A DNA stretch of 64,000 bases from positions 930,001-994,000 of the forward strand of contig JACJYN010000003.1 in assembly GCA_020636095.1 (NCBI GenBank), read 5' to 3'. Below, in pieces: positions 63,571 through 64,000 of this stretch. The position numbers and the translations under genes are program-made. Source of the stretch: Lewinellaceae bacterium (GTDB lineage: Bacteria; Bacteroidota; Bacteroidia; Chitinophagales; Saprospiraceae). The notes beneath the pieces were generated by a model. The model searched no databases. It was not told the DNA's origin and saw only the letters and a list, made by a program, of their open reading frames with translations. The first letter of the stretch is position 1. The number at the start of each line of letters is the position of its first letter.

Positions 63571-63626
63571 TGGCAGAATAATCGGTTAAAATGGCAGAAT
63601 TGTGAGCATGTTTTAGTGTATATTTG
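63571..63626 (+). promoter_or_regulatory. promoter and double-repeat operator of the second curlin-like gene
   Basis: Direct repeats TGGCAGAAT at 63571 and 63592 are again 21 bp apart. The second abuts TTG at 63600, and 16 bp on comes TATATTTG (63619-63626), a perfect TAnnTTTG box. The conserved layout between two otherwise different intergenic regions makes a shared regulator likely. Confidence 0.65.
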
Positions 63627-63812
63627 CAAATATAAAATGTAAAAAGGCCTTTCGTTCAGCTTTTCAAGTAATCCATATCAACCCTTCACTTCTTGCCGGA
63701 TTGTATTTTCAGCGAAAGGAGCCTGCTCTTCTGGCTACTAATCTTACATGACGGCAATATTGCCAATGCTAACTATCTAATAACCATTTCATAATCTAAA
63801 CTTATTACGGCC

Positions 63813-64000
63813 ATGAAAAAAATTGTATTACTTTTCGCAGCGGTGCTCTTTGTGGTTGGCTCCACGATGGCTCAGTCCAAAGACAACCAGTCAGATGTTA
63901 CCATTTCCGGTAACAGTGACGACAACGAAGTGATCGTCAAGCAAACCCTCTACGGCAACGAACTGAATATTTCGGACGTTTCGATCACAGACGATTCCGA
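63813..64000 (+). CDS. acidic curlin-like repeat protein, second copy (cut by window)
   Basis: ATG at 63813; 62 complete codons are visible before the window ends. The signal peptide (MKKIVLLFAAVLFVVG) and first repeat (SDVTISGNSDDNEVIVKQTL) are nearly identical to the first gene, then begin to differ (ISDVSITDDS). It is a tandem duplicate with its own promoter, as with major and minor curlin pairs. Confidence 0.85.
   Translation, partial: MKKIVLLFAAVLFVVGSTMAQSKDNQSDVTISGNSDDNEVIVKQTLYGNELNISDVSITDDS

Noticed and set aside
63571..63626. TGGCAG as a sigma-54 -24 box
   Set aside because: The matching TTGC -12 element is missing at the right distance, and a good TAnnTTTG box is present instead.

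Overview
The window looks like chromosomal DNA of a free-living Bacteroidota, most likely a Saprospiraceae-type or similar environmental member. Eight complete or partly damaged proteins carry or appear to carry C-terminal type IX secretion (T9SS) sorting domains. Lipoproteins have acidic residues directly after the Cys. Ribosome binding sites are weak, a few promoters resemble the Bacteroidota TTTG/TAnnTTTG type, and hybrid two-component sensors with AraC output are present. There is one tRNA (Gly, anticodon CCC), no rRNA, no CRISPR array and no intact insertion sequence.

Layout. 1-7.4 kb: a truncated esterase, a T9SS-exported five-heme cytochrome, a tyrosine phenol-lyase and a CHAT-TPR (caspase-like) protein. 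7.2-10.6 kb: duplicated terminators, a tRNA remnant, two small ORFs, a GH16 glucanase and tRNA-Gly. 10.7-15.9 kb: two GH3 glycosidases, separated by an AT-rich AAA+/DUF234 ATPase and the 3' relic of a third GH3 gene. 16-24.8 kb: a FadL relic, a very long AsmA-like protein, a lipoprotein, a TPR protein and a DUF4331 protein split over two exported ORFs. 25-33.5 kb: a membrane class III cyclase, an LES-type lipoprotein, an FG-GAP T9SS protein and a 1000-residue hybrid sensor kinase, with many palindromic repeats between. 33.6-37.5 kb: a GH29 fucosidase, a small barrel protein and an SSS sugar/sodium symporter. 37.8-46.8 kb: a 1684-residue subtilisin/MBG-domain surface protein carrying NGIALV hexapeptide repeats, and a TPR-kinase-receiver-cyclase fusion. 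46.8-49.5 kb: a GH3-type acyl-adenylating enzyme, LolA and a DUF6569 relic. 49.5-62 kb: two paralogous modules, each a T9SS repeat protein transcribed divergently from a helical cytosolic protein. 62-64 kb: two tandem genes for very acidic curlin-like amyloid proteins.

Themes. Polysaccharide breakdown (GH16, GH3, GH3, GH29, SSS importer) and surface adhesion or matrix proteins dominate. Signalling is rich: two class III cyclases and two hybrid kinases. The intergenic DNA is full of dispersed palindromic elements in at least four families, and several genes survive only as one end (esterase-neighbour membrane fragment, OMP tail, FadL tail, Crp-like head, DUF6569 middle, GH3 tail). This indicates active rearrangement.

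The strongest candidates for new biology are the acidic curlin-like pair with its conserved double-repeat operator, the NGIALV repeat insert in the MBG protein, and the duplicated T9SS/helical-protein divergent module.
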